DNA of 44,287 bases from a virus: positions 1 through 44,287 of the IMG/VR virus record IMGVR_UViG_3300032163_000298; one strand, given 5' to 3'. Under the pieces are notes generated by a model. The model saw only the letters and a program-made list of their open reading frames with translations, made no database searches and was not told the DNA's origin. The position numbers and the translations under genes are program-made. Below, one piece after another: positions 14,387-23,051 of this stretch (positions are counted from its first letter, which is position 1; each line of letters opens with the position of its first letter).

Positions 14387-15669
14387 TGGCTGATACGTGG
14401 CTAGAAGATATTGTTGACCAGCATAGAGAGTTAGAATCTCCTTTAAGTTTTTGGAAATGGGGAGCACTCGCCGCTGTATCAGCTGTAATGAAAGACCAAG
14501 TTTGGGTAGACCGATATTTATATAAGTGTTATCCAAACGTGTATATAATGTTACATGCAGATTCGGGTCTTAAAAAAGGTCCACCTATTAGTATGGCTAA
14601 ACAACTAGTCAAACAAGTAGGTAATACTAAAATGATTACAGGCCGAAGTTCAATACAAGGTATATTGAAAGAAATGGGTTCAGCCCATACATTACCAGGT
14701 GGTAAAGTTAATGCTAAATCAACTGTATTCATATGTAGTTCTGAGCTTTCCAGTAGCATAGTAGAAGACCCTGTTGCAACTAAAATTCTCACAGATTTAT
14801 ATGATAGAAACTATAATGTAGGTGAATGGCAGTCCCTCTTAAAGATGGAAACATTTAATCTTAAAGACCCTACAATAACAATGTTTACTGCTACCAATGA
14901 GGCAATGAGTGAAGATTTCTTTGATAAATCTGCTATGGCGGGTGGGTATTTTGCCCGAACTTTCATCATATACGAAACTAAAAGAAATAAAAGGAATTCT
15001 CTGGCATATGCATTACGTAATCCCCCTGATTATATTAAATCTGCATTATATCTAAAAGAGTTAGCTAAACTACAAGGCCCATTTCAACCATTTAGTTCAG
15101 ATACTGAATCAGATATATTTCCATTTAAAAAGATAAAGGATGAAGATAGAGATGTATGGTTTAGTCGAGCAGGATTAATATATGATAATTGGTATGACGC
15201 CTTCCTCGACATGATAGATACTCAGGAAGTTAAGGATGAAACAGGTACGCTGAATAGATTTGGTGATTCAGTAATTAAAGTTGCAATGCTATTAAGTTTA
15301 GCCTATAAACCTGAACTAATTATAACTGAAAGAGCCATGTTAGAGGCTATTGAAATATGTGAGAAACTAGTTGGAAATGTTAGGAAAACTACGATGGGTA
15401 AGCAAGGTATGTCTAATACCTCAATGCTTAAGGCTTTAATCATAAAAGAATTATTAGATAGAGATAATCACCAAATTACACGGACTGTATTGAGTAAAAA
15501 ACTATGGATGCATTATGGCGATATTACTGAATTAGATAATATCATTGTATCATTTGAAGCAGCCGGAATTTTAATGATTAAACCTATGGGAAGTCAAATA
15601 GTTTATGAAATGCCAGCTAATCAGGTTGATGAATTAAAAAAACATTTTGAAGGAAAGGCTAAAAAATGA
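14386..15669 (+). CDS. DUF3987-like P-loop protein, candidate helicase-primase
   Basis: 427 residues. Starts with a helical part (SPLSFWKWGALAAVSAVMKD), then PNVYIMLHADSGLKKGPPI (50-68) at the Walker A position, VFICSSEL (Walker B-like) and LKDPTITMFTATNE (sensor-like), the order seen in DUF3987 phage proteins. The Walker A lacks the usual GKS/T and reads GLKKGPP. A winged-helix-like C-terminus follows. Its place behind the polymerase suggests it loads or works as the replicative helicase; no separate helicase of DnaB type is present. Confidence 0.7.
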   Translation: MADTWLEDIVDQHRELESPLSFWKWGALAAVSAVMKDQVWVDRYLYKCYPNVYIMLHADSGLKKGPPISMAKQLVKQVGNTKMITGRSSIQGILKEMGSAHTLPGGKVNAKSTVFICSSELSSSIVEDPVATKILTDLYDRNYNVGEWQSLLKMETFNLKDPTITMFTATNEAMSEDFFDKSAMAGGYFARTFIIYETKRNKRNSLAYALRNPPDYIKSALYLKELAKLQGPFQPFSSDTESDIFPFKKIKDEDRDVWFSRAGLIYDNWYDAFLDMIDTQEVKDETGTLNRFGDSVIKVAMLLSLAYKPELIITERAMLEAIEICEKLVGNVRKTTMGKQGMSNTSMLKALIIKELLDRDNHQITRTVLSKKLWMHYGDITELDNIIVSFEAAGILMIKPMGSQIVYEMPANQVDELKKHFEGKAKK

Positions 15670-15836
15670 AACATTATTTGGGGGATGGAGTTTATATTGA
15701 AATGGAAGGTTTAGATGTAGTATTAACTACTTCTTATGGAATTGACGAAACAAATAGGATTATATTAGAACCTAAAGTATTAAATAATTTAAATGAATAT
15801 CTTAAAAGATGGTTTATTGAGAGAAATAAAAAATGA
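15666..15836 (+). CDS. Conserved small phage protein (VYIEMEGLDVVLTT type)
   Basis: 56 residues flanked by ATGA overlaps on both sides. The DGVYIE-EGLDVVLTTSYGI start is a pattern I recall from many phage genomes, without a known function. Confidence 0.65.
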   Translation: MKHYLGDGVYIEMEGLDVVLTTSYGIDETNRIILEPKVLNNLNEYLKRWFIERNKK

Positions 15837-16753
15837 ATAAAACAATAGTAATTTATCATGGTGGCTGCCGAGATGGTTTTTGTACTGCTTGGATAGTTAA
15901 TAAGTATTTTAATGAAAATAATAGAATTAATAATGACCCTGATATTGGAACAATAACCTATCATCCCGGCTATTATGGTCAACCCCCACCAGATGTTAAA
16001 GATAAAGATGTAATCATTGTAGACTTTACATATAATCCTGAAATCATGGGATTAATTGCTTATGAATGTAAAAGTCTTATTTGGTTAGACCATCATAAGA
16101 CAGCCCTCCCAATTAACGACCTGATGATGATGTTAATTGATAGCACTGAATTATATAAGAGTAAACTTAATTTTGTATTTGATAATAGCCGCTCAGGAGC
16201 AGGTATTGCATGGGATTATTTCTTTCCAAATGTACTAAGACCTTGGTTAGTTAGTTATGTTGAAGATAGAGATTTGTGGAATAAGAAACTTCCTAAAACA
16301 GATACTATTAATGCCTATATTGCCTGTTTAGAATTTAATTTTGATGTATGGACTAAAGCTAGTGAGCATGATATTTTAAAAGCTGAAGTTTTTGGAATTT
16401 CGGCGGAAATGAAAACAGAACAATATGTTCGTGAAGTTTATAAGAATGCTTATTTTACTAAAATTAATCAACCTAATATTGAACCTTATAAAGATATGCC
16501 TAATTGGACTAAAATACCAACAGTGAACATTTGCCAAGTAGATTGTTCAGAGGTAATGCATGAACTTTGTAAGAAATATCCACAATCACCATTCAGCATG
16601 TATTGGTTCAAACGGCAAGATGGTATGTATCAATATGGTATGCGTTCTATTGGTGATTTTGATGTGAGTATTGTTGCTAAATTATTCGGAGGCGGCGGAC
16701 ATAAGAATGCAGCAGGATTTCAATTGGATTATTTATTAGAGGAGTTAAAATGA
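15833..16753 (+). CDS. DHH-family phosphoesterase
   Basis: 306 residues. Motifs in order: YHGGCRDGFCTAW (8-20, DHH motif I), DFTYNPE (motif II), LDHHK (the DHH signature, about 85-89), a motif-IV-like YVEDRDLW, and GGGGHKNAAGF near the C-terminus (DHHA1 substrate loop). The family includes RecJ, nanoRNases and c-di-AMP/pApA hydrolases; this size without an OB extension fits the small nucleotide group. Possible jobs are recycling of short RNA or removal of cyclic-nucleotide signals. No start-site ambiguity. Confidence 0.85.
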   Translation: MNKTIVIYHGGCRDGFCTAWIVNKYFNENNRINNDPDIGTITYHPGYYGQPPPDVKDKDVIIVDFTYNPEIMGLIAYECKSLIWLDHHKTALPINDLMMMLIDSTELYKSKLNFVFDNSRSGAGIAWDYFFPNVLRPWLVSYVEDRDLWNKKLPKTDTINAYIACLEFNFDVWTKASEHDILKAEVFGISAEMKTEQYVREVYKNAYFTKINQPNIEPYKDMPNWTKIPTVNICQVDCSEVMHELCKKYPQSPFSMYWFKRQDGMYQYGMRSIGDFDVSIVAKLFGGGGHKNAAGFQLDYLLEELK

Positions 16754-16908
16754 CAGTCAGAGAATTAGTTCTTATGTTAACTAAAGTAGACCAAACTAAA
16801 CCAATTAAGGGATTAATGGTTGATGATATTGATGATGAACGAGATTTCAAAATAACAGGTGTATCTGAAGATGAAACTGAGGTTAGAATCGAAGGAGTAG
16901 AGGAATGA
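16750..16908 (+). CDS. Small acidic protein, unknown
   Basis: 52 residues, ATGA overlaps on both sides. Acidic throughout the second half (VDDIDDERD, EDETEVRIEGVEE). Similar short proteins are common in phages; function unknown. Confidence 0.55.
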   Translation: MTVRELVLMLTKVDQTKPIKGLMVDDIDDERDFKITGVSEDETEVRIEGVEE

Positions 16909-17153
16909 AGGGCAAAATCGTTCACATGATTCCAGGTAAAGTATTTGCATTTATTGAAGCATCTAATGGAAATCGTTTATTTATCCATAAAGATGATTTT
17001 GAAGATGATTGGGATACCCTTAGAGCTTTATTTGGAAGGGGTAATAAACCTATTCCAGTTACATTTGAAATGGGTGAAGATTTAGGTAAAGGGCCACGCG
17101 CTGCCAAATGTAAATTATTAAAGTTTGATGATGATATGATTGGAAATAACTAA
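16905..17153 (+). CDS. Second cold-shock-domain-like protein
   Basis: 82 residues. GKIVHMIPGKVFAFIEA then RLFIHKDDF and VTFEMGEDLGKGPRA follow the cold-shock fold: strand, RNP1-like (KVFAFIEA), RNP2-like (RLFIHKDDF), and the final strand. Last protein gene before the tRNA. Confidence 0.8.
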   Translation: MKGKIVHMIPGKVFAFIEASNGNRLFIHKDDFEDDWDTLRALFGRGNKPIPVTFEMGEDLGKGPRAAKCKLLKFDDDMIGNN

Positions 17154-17161
17154 TTTAATAT

Positions 17162-17248
17162 GCCCCAATGGTGAAATTGGCAAACACAACAGACTTAAAA
17201 TCTGTCGCTCGTAAGAGCTTGTCGGTTCGATTCCGACTTGGGGCACCA
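17162..17248 (+). tRNA. tRNA-Leu (UAA anticodon)
   Basis: Acceptor arms 17162-17168 and 17238-17244 pair over 7 bp. Anticodon stem 17189-17193/17201-17205 presents TAA at 17196-17198. A long variable arm (GCTC/GAGC) is typical of leucine. T arm 17221-17237 has TTCGATT in the loop. CCA is encoded at 17246-17248. It reads TTA codons, which are frequent throughout this AT-rich genome. Confidence 0.95.
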
Positions 17249-17255
17249 TAATTAT

Positions 17256-17468
17256 ATGATTAAACCAATTACTTTATTCAAATTTACATACATTCCATTT
17301 GATAAAAAATTTCCAATTAATCATATGGATGTATTTATAAAAGCAGAAACAAGAAAGGAAGCAGAATTAATTGCATTAGCCAATAATTATAAGTTTTTTG
17401 GTGAGAGCTATACTGTTAAAGTAAGTGAAGTACTTCATGGATTTAAACAAGATGGGGAAATAGAATGA
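17256..17468 (+). CDS. Small protein, unknown
   Basis: 70 residues from ATG 17256, just after the tRNA (the upstream TTG lies inside the tRNA). Strand-helix pattern (FKFTYIPFDKKFPI, ETRKEAELIALANNYKFFG) resembles a small alpha/beta fold. ATGA overlap with the next gene. Confidence 0.6.
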   Translation: MIKPITLFKFTYIPFDKKFPINHMDVFIKAETRKEAELIALANNYKFFGESYTVKVSEVLHGFKQDGEIE

Positions 17469-17914
17469 CTATTCCATGCATGGAATGTGATGACAGAATT
17501 AATTGTCAATTAAATCGAGTTTGTAAGAATACCCAATCTACAGATACTGCTGACCTTCTTAAGAATTTTGTAGAAAAACTTAGGGAATCTCCAGTAGCAC
17601 TTACACCAAGAATACCTCAACTAATTGAATTATTAGATAAGGTAAAACAGATTCATATCAAAAAGAATCAGGATTATGCATTAGAATCTAATCCTTATTC
17701 CAATTTTGAATTTGCCGCAAGTATTTCTGAGGAATTTAAAGACCCAGTTGATAAAGTATTTGTAACCCTAATTGGTGTAAAATTAGCCCGTCTCACAGTA
17801 TTATTGGGTAGAGAGGAAGGTCCATTAAATGAATCAATTGATGATTCATTCCTAGACCTTACTACATACACAGCGTTATGGGCTTCATATCGGTCATATA
17901 GACATGGATTATAA
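17465..17914 (+). CDS. MazG/DUF1599-like all-alpha nucleotide protein
   Basis: 149 residues. An N-terminal CxxC segment (CMECDDRINCQ) is followed by helices with KKNQDY (58-63), NFEFA, GVKLARLTVLLG and ESIDDSFLDLTTY (about 121-133), like the acidic metal-binding helices of all-alpha NTP pyrophosphatases and the nucleotide-modification-associated domain 1. Probably hydrolyses a dNTP or a modified nucleotide. No purZ or datZ partner is in the window, so a modified-base genome is not supported. Last gene of the plus arm. Confidence 0.7.
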   Translation: MTIPCMECDDRINCQLNRVCKNTQSTDTADLLKNFVEKLRESPVALTPRIPQLIELLDKVKQIHIKKNQDYALESNPYSNFEFAASISEEFKDPVDKVFVTLIGVKLARLTVLLGREEGPLNESIDDSFLDLTTYTALWASYRSYRHGL

Positions 17915-20671
17915 TTATTGCTTTGGACCCCCATATCGTTGCATACCCATACCAAAATATGATGGAATAATAGCAGGTGCATTTTCGGGATGAAATTCTT
18001 GATAATTCTCTAGATTAAATCCCGGAAGTAAATCGGGATTTTCCGTTAGTAATTCTTTTAAGTCTTGAATTACGATGGGAGTCATTCGTTTAACAACTTC
18101 TTCAGGAATATTAAATTTCTGTCCTTTAAAATCTTTACCCCTTAACATACTTGTTACAAATGAAAGAACAGGATGTAATTTATTTTCTGCAAATCGACCC
18201 ATTACATCTAATCTAGTATCTCTACCAAATTTTTCCCCAAGATTATATGTATTTCCAGTAGTTGAAGATGTAGTCTTACCTTCAATCATTTTGGATAATA
18301 AAACTTCATATTGTTGAAAACCCGCGAATGGGTCAATACGTGTATTTCCAATTTTAATTTTTCCATAATCGGCTGATGTTTTATTGGAATTTACTTCACC
18401 CATACCTGAGAGTTTAACCATCTGGCCTAATAAATTACCTACTCCTGCTACAGCTAATAAGGATTTAAGTGCTTCTTTACGAACTATCGGATTTTTACTA
18501 ACTAATTTTAGTGGAAGTTGAATTCGGCTTGCAATTAATCTAGGCGCAAAGAATGTAGCATTTAAAGCATTCGCACTTGATTCCAATTTACCTAAATTAC
18601 CACGTCCTGTAGCTGTATTTACAAAATCTGCAAGTGATTTTAATAGGGGTTCATTTATTGAAGCATCAATCCCAATAGCTTTACTAGATTTAACTAATGA
18701 TTCATATGTATCAGCCCTAAGATTATTTAAAAATGCAGTATAAGCTCTATTAGAGGCGCGAACGCCCGGAATTCTTTCTGCCCATGTACTTGCAATTCTT
18801 TCTTCCCTACTACTTAAATTTGTTAAATCATTTAAACTTAATCCAGCTTTATCAGCAATAGACTTTAATTCCTTGCCAACTTCAGTAGGTAATTTTTTAA
18901 ATAATGGTCTTTCGCCCAAAGCTTTTTGACTAGCTTGAAATCCTTCTTCAGAAGTCCAAGATTGAAACATTGGTCCCAAAGATTTCCAAAATTCTTTTTT
19001 ATGAATTAATGGTAATCCTTGTCGTAATGGAGCAGATAAATCTAGAGTAGCCTGCATAGCGCGAGGAAAATTAAAGGCTTCCATTAATTTATTATTTTTA
19101 ATTTTATCTACATCTGGTCCTAAATGTTCTCTACCTAATGGTGCTAATGGGTCTTCATTTAATCCTTCAATAATAGGAGGTTTATTAGGAGGTTTAATTG
19201 GAGGAACTGGGGGTTTAGTCAGTAATGAAGTAACTGCTTCCGTAGGTTTATGTAATGCTGGAATATCAATTTCACCTGCATCCTGTCCTTTTAAAGCAGC
19301 TTTAAGTTTAGTTCGTACTTCATTTGCAATATTTCTTGATTGAATTTCATCTAATCCAGTATGTTCCATTACAAACTTAAGATAATCAGCATCCCTCTTT
19401 GATGGGGTTTTTTGGCTAATAATAAATAATGCTTTATCTAAATCTGATTCAAATTTGGGTTCATAACTTATATTCCCCATATTAAATCGGGGTTTTGCGC
19501 CTTGTAAATCTTTAGGTAAAATCGGAGCTCGATTTTTAACAAAAAACTTAGAATTTCTATCTATATCAGGCTTAGTCGGCTTAATATCGTTATCACGTAA
19601 TTGTTTAAACAAGATTCGGGCTTCTGCTAATTCATCTCCTGATAAACTTCCATCTCTAGCTTTATCTCTTAATTCATTTAATCTATCCAACTTAGTTCCT
19701 TTAGGCCATTCTGGAGCTGGATGATATTTAGTTGGAGGTTTATCAGGTTTAGTATTTTTTAATAAATCTTCACCTTCTCTAATAATTCTAGATGCTCCAT
19801 CTCCAGGATATAAGTCCATAATATTGGGTTCAGATTCAACAGGAACAGGTTTACCAGTCTTATCAAGTATTTCACCCGTATCTTTATCAGTGAAAGTTCC
19901 ATCCCTATTAATAATTATTTTACGTTTAATGGGTTTAGCAATAGCTTCTTCCATTACAGAAGATTCTACAGGAGGCGCATCAATCTTAGATGCAATTTTG
20001 GGAAGATTAGATTTCATTCCCATAATACCACCAGTTATTTCAGCTAATCCTTGTCCACGTTCACCCCAAGTACTATCCGGACTAACTATATTACCAATAC
20101 CATGTCCAGCTACTAATGCAGACGCCCCTTTAGCTCCATAATTAAGTATTTTTGCTAATCCTGATAATCCAGCTTTAGCAGCCGAACCAGCACCCATAGT
20201 TGCTAAAGCTGTGCCAACATCTAATGGATTAAAAAATTCAGAAGCTCCCTCTAAAGCACCAGCTCCAAATCCTTTAATACGAGCCATTAAGGGACTTCTA
20301 TCCAATGACGGAGAATCAATTGTATTAGCTAAACTATCTGTTATATCTTTAATAAATTGTGGACGTGTAGTTAAATGTTCCCATAATGATTTGGAATGTT
20401 CAGTATTATCTGGACTTTCAATGTTTTTAGTATTAGGGTCAGAAGTAGCTAAATTAGCTAATTTAGGCTCATTTAAGGGACTATCGACCAGACCTGCTCT
20501 ATCTATCTCAATCGGTTTAGTCGTTTGTCTAGGGGCTTCTAATGAGGAAACTGAACTTTGAGTTGATGAAATAGGTATACCATTATCATCTAATAATTGT
20601 TCATCCTGTAAGGGATTCCCATTATCATCTAATAGGGTATCTAACTTTTGAATAGACAATTGACGAGCCAT
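17915..20671 (-). CDS. Large internal/ejection-type virion protein (LPD38-like C-terminus)
   Basis: 918 residues. The first 130 are proline- and charge-rich, next is an alanine/glycine helical block with membrane-like features (about 130-210), then a low-complexity basic middle. The C-terminal 400 residues contain FPRAMQATLDLSAPLRQG, an ERAYT-type helix (ASNRAYTAFLNNLRADT), VNTATGRGNLG and KIKIGNTRIDPFAGFQQY, a pattern I know from large phage and polyvalent proteins. Last gene of the late arm, where short-tailed phages keep internal virion proteins ejected with the DNA. Stop touches the stop of the convergent gene. Confidence 0.75.
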   Translation of the reverse strand: MARQLSIQKLDTLLDDNGNPLQDEQLLDDNGIPISSTQSSVSSLEAPRQTTKPIEIDRAGLVDSPLNEPKLANLATSDPNTKNIESPDNTEHSKSLWEHLTTRPQFIKDITDSLANTIDSPSLDRSPLMARIKGFGAGALEGASEFFNPLDVGTALATMGAGSAAKAGLSGLAKILNYGAKGASALVAGHGIGNIVSPDSTWGERGQGLAEITGGIMGMKSNLPKIASKIDAPPVESSVMEEAIAKPIKRKIIINRDGTFTDKDTGEILDKTGKPVPVESEPNIMDLYPGDGASRIIREGEDLLKNTKPDKPPTKYHPAPEWPKGTKLDRLNELRDKARDGSLSGDELAEARILFKQLRDNDIKPTKPDIDRNSKFFVKNRAPILPKDLQGAKPRFNMGNISYEPKFESDLDKALFIISQKTPSKRDADYLKFVMEHTGLDEIQSRNIANEVRTKLKAALKGQDAGEIDIPALHKPTEAVTSLLTKPPVPPIKPPNKPPIIEGLNEDPLAPLGREHLGPDVDKIKNNKLMEAFNFPRAMQATLDLSAPLRQGLPLIHKKEFWKSLGPMFQSWTSEEGFQASQKALGERPLFKKLPTEVGKELKSIADKAGLSLNDLTNLSSREERIASTWAERIPGVRASNRAYTAFLNNLRADTYESLVKSSKAIGIDASINEPLLKSLADFVNTATGRGNLGKLESSANALNATFFAPRLIASRIQLPLKLVSKNPIVRKEALKSLLAVAGVGNLLGQMVKLSGMGEVNSNKTSADYGKIKIGNTRIDPFAGFQQYEVLLSKMIEGKTTSSTTGNTYNLGEKFGRDTRLDVMGRFAENKLHPVLSFVTSMLRGKDFKGQKFNIPEEVVKRMTPIVIQDLKELLTENPDLLPGFNLENYQEFHPENAPAIIPSYFGMGMQRYGGPKQ

Positions 20672-21750
20672 TATTGACTCCCAGTTGCAGGTTTAAATCC
20701 TTTACCTGTCCAAATACCGGGTTGACCATTACCCATTGTATAAGTTTTACCAATTTCACGTTGTTCTGGAACTGGTAATTGATTAGTAGTTTTAGGTAGC
20801 GTAGTATTATTATTATTATTATTATATTTAGGAGTTCTAGCTGAATCTCCATAAATAGCATTATAGATTTCTGAGCGTTTAGCTTCAGTTAAATCATTCG
20901 CACCATATCCATTACCTACAGGAGCAATAGTTCCATCTGCATTAATATGCATAGCCCATTCGGGATGTTCTGATTTAGCTTGTTGAATTCGATTGTCAAT
21001 TTCTTTCGCACGTTGCGTAGGAAGCATATCCTTTAAAGGAGTAGCCGTTCCCTTTAATGCAATTCTACCTTCCTGTCTTTTCCCCTCTAATTCAGTTTCA
21101 AATATTTGTCTATCTTCCTGTAATGCACTAGTATTTTTATTCTTAATATCCGTTAATTCTTTGGTATTACCAAATTGTTTATCAATAATTTTATTACGAT
21201 TTTCATTTTGTAAATCCAATTTTTCACGAGGAGAAAGTTGAGAAATACCCGTATCAATTTGTTCACCAGTAATGGGATTAACCATAATCACATTACCATC
21301 TTCATCTTGAACAAATTTATTATTAGGATGCTTTGCTTTCCAATCAGCAATACCTACACGTTGACCAGAAATATCTCTATTTAAATCAGTATTTTCATCT
21401 CTAATCTTTGATTCTTTATCACGCTGATTTAAAGATGCTTTTTGAAATGCAGTCATATCATTATAGGGGTCATGTCCCATAACAACATTCATAGGTTTAG
21501 TACTCTGCCCAGCTTGTGGAGCAGATGCTTGACGTGCAATTTTTTCTAAACCAGCAGTTCTACCACTAGGTCCATTATCAGAATCAGGTCCATATAATCG
21601 GGCCGAATGATACATTCCCATAAGTGTATCTAATGGGTCAGCACTTCCACCATAAGTAGGCTGTGATGGGAGTGGTTGAATTGGGAAAAGACTATTCATT
21701 CTAAGTTTATCAATGAATCCCATATAATTATCCCATCCTCGATAAGCCAT
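20671..21750 (-). CDS. Internal virion protein candidate
   Basis: About 359 residues from ATG 21750, overlapping the previous gene; ATG 21723 behind GGGA is another possible start. Mostly charged helices (RDKESKIRDENTDLNRD, ELTDIKNKNTSALQEDRQIFETELEG) with a Gln/Asn-rich C-terminus including six Asn from an AAT repeat (about 20803-20826). TAATG-coupled to the 918-residue protein, so probably part of the same ejected complex. Confidence 0.55.
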   Translation of the reverse strand: MAYRGWDNYMGFIDKLRMNSLFPIQPLPSQPTYGGSADPLDTLMGMYHSARLYGPDSDNGPSGRTAGLEKIARQASAPQAGQSTKPMNVVMGHDPYNDMTAFQKASLNQRDKESKIRDENTDLNRDISGQRVGIADWKAKHPNNKFVQDEDGNVIMVNPITGEQIDTGISQLSPREKLDLQNENRNKIIDKQFGNTKELTDIKNKNTSALQEDRQIFETELEGKRQEGRIALKGTATPLKDMLPTQRAKEIDNRIQQAKSEHPEWAMHINADGTIAPVGNGYGANDLTEAKRSEIYNAIYGDSARTPKYNNNNNNTTLPKTTNQLPVPEQREIGKTYTMGNGQPGIWTGKGFKPATGSQ

Positions 21751-22681
21751 TACCCGACTGTGATGCACGAATTAAATCCATACCAGTTTGACCACGTTGC
21801 GCTTGAGCATTATTCAACATAGACTGTTGCTGGATACCCTGACCTTGACTTGCAAGAGCCTGTTGACCAAATAATGCAGCCATTGCAGGAGTAGTTCCAT
21901 ATAATGAACGCTGACCCTCAAGTGATTGAAGCTGATTATTAAATCCAGTATTATTGATATTCTGATTAGCATTAGAATATGCTAATTCCATCTGACGATT
22001 TAATGCATCAACTCTCCGAGCTTCTTCAGCATTAGTTTCATTAACTTGATTAGCTCTATCGGATTCTCTTGAATTCCATTGATTTTGAAATTCAGATTCC
22101 CTAGCAGCAGTAGCAGCAAGTGGAGCTAATTGATTTAATCCAGCTAATTTACCAGATTGCACCATTTCAGCAATCTTAGCATTAACATTATTAGCTTGAT
22201 TACCAATTACATCACTCGCCTCTCTACCCATACGAGAAGCAGCAGCACCAAAGTTAGGTGAATACCCCCCTTGTAGGGATTTTTGACGAGCCATATTTCG
22301 CTGTAAATTAGCATAAATACTACGAATAGGCGAAATACCACGTTCGCGCATTGATGATACATCAGTATCAGAATATCCGCCAGTATCAACAAAATTTTGG
22401 GCCGCGCCGAATGCATTATCTAATTCACCAGTTCGTTGATATTGTGGACCCTGTGTATATTTAGAGAAAGTAGGAGAAATAGGAACATATGAAAGATTAG
22501 CAGAAGTATTCTGTCCACTACTCCTACCTAAGTCCTGATACCCCTTCATAATCCTATCGTAATCTTCACCCCCCTGCATTACTGAAGATTCATATACACT
22601 AGGAGCTTTTGGAAGTGTGCCTTCAGGTCTATATCCATTATATCCCTGTTGTACCATTCCGTTCATAAATGAGCCAGCCAT
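21728..22681 (-). CDS. Internal virion protein candidate, helical and Gln/Asn-rich
   Basis: 317 residues. N-terminus tyrosine- and glycine-rich, then helices rich in Ala, Gln, Asn and Arg (EFQNQWNSRESDRANQVNET, ALNRQMELAYSNANQNINN). This composition and length resemble the T7 gp14-type internal proteins that form the ejection channel. Third of the run after the lysis genes. Confidence 0.6.
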   Translation of the reverse strand: MAGSFMNGMVQQGYNGYRPEGTLPKAPSVYESSVMQGGEDYDRIMKGYQDLGRSSGQNTSANLSYVPISPTFSKYTQGPQYQRTGELDNAFGAAQNFVDTGGYSDTDVSSMRERGISPIRSIYANLQRNMARQKSLQGGYSPNFGAAASRMGREASDVIGNQANNVNAKIAEMVQSGKLAGLNQLAPLAATAARESEFQNQWNSRESDRANQVNETNAEEARRVDALNRQMELAYSNANQNINNTGFNNQLQSLEGQRSLYGTTPAMAALFGQQALASQGQGIQQQSMLNNAQAQRGQTGMDLIRASQSGNGLSRMG

Positions 22682-22703
22682 ATATTTAATTCCTTAAAAA
22701 GGG

Positions 22704-23051
22704 TTAGACGTAAACTTTGCCTTTTTTAACTTGAATATGGAAATGTTCATTATCCATACCAACATCTTCGAATATTACAGTAAATTTAGTGTCATCTAAT
22801 ATAGATGCTAATCTATCTCTAAATTCTTGTTTAATCATTAGTGTAGTAAAATTCTTTGACTTTAAATCTATTGCTTCATCAGTATAATGTCGAGAAGTTG
22901 GTAAATGTGTTGAATCATTAATTGAAGTAATAACCCAATCTAATGGATATGAAGGAATTTGTTCATTATTAAGTTTATATAATGTATTAAATATATGCAT
23001 AATTGCAGGAGTTAATTTATTTATTCGTACTGTCAGTTTAAATAAAATCAT
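22704..23051 (-). CDS. M15-type peptidase endolysin
   Basis: 115 residues from ATG 23051 (ATGA-coupled; a GTG two codons upstream also exists). SRHYTDEAID gives His 55 and Asp 62, FED gives Glu 95, and NEHFHIQV gives His 103 and His 105: the HxxxxxxD...HxH metal site of M15 (VanY/Ala-Glu) peptidases. Cuts peptide cross-links of peptidoglycan at lysis. It follows the holin-like gene in transcription order. Confidence 0.85.
   Translation of the reverse strand: MILFKLTVRINKLTPAIMHIFNTLYKLNNEQIPSYPLDWVITSINDSTHLPTSRHYTDEAIDLKSKNFTTLMIKQEFRDRLASILDDTKFTVIFEDVGMDNEHFHIQVKKGKVYV

Noticed and set aside
17465-17914. Z-genome (2-aminoadenine) biosynthesis
   Set aside because: The MazG-like gene is only distantly suggestive and neither a PurZ-like nor a DatZ-like gene is in the window.
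20211-20561. 116-codon plus-strand frame opposite the 918-residue protein
   Set aside because: A shadow frame on the antisense strand with no ribosome site.
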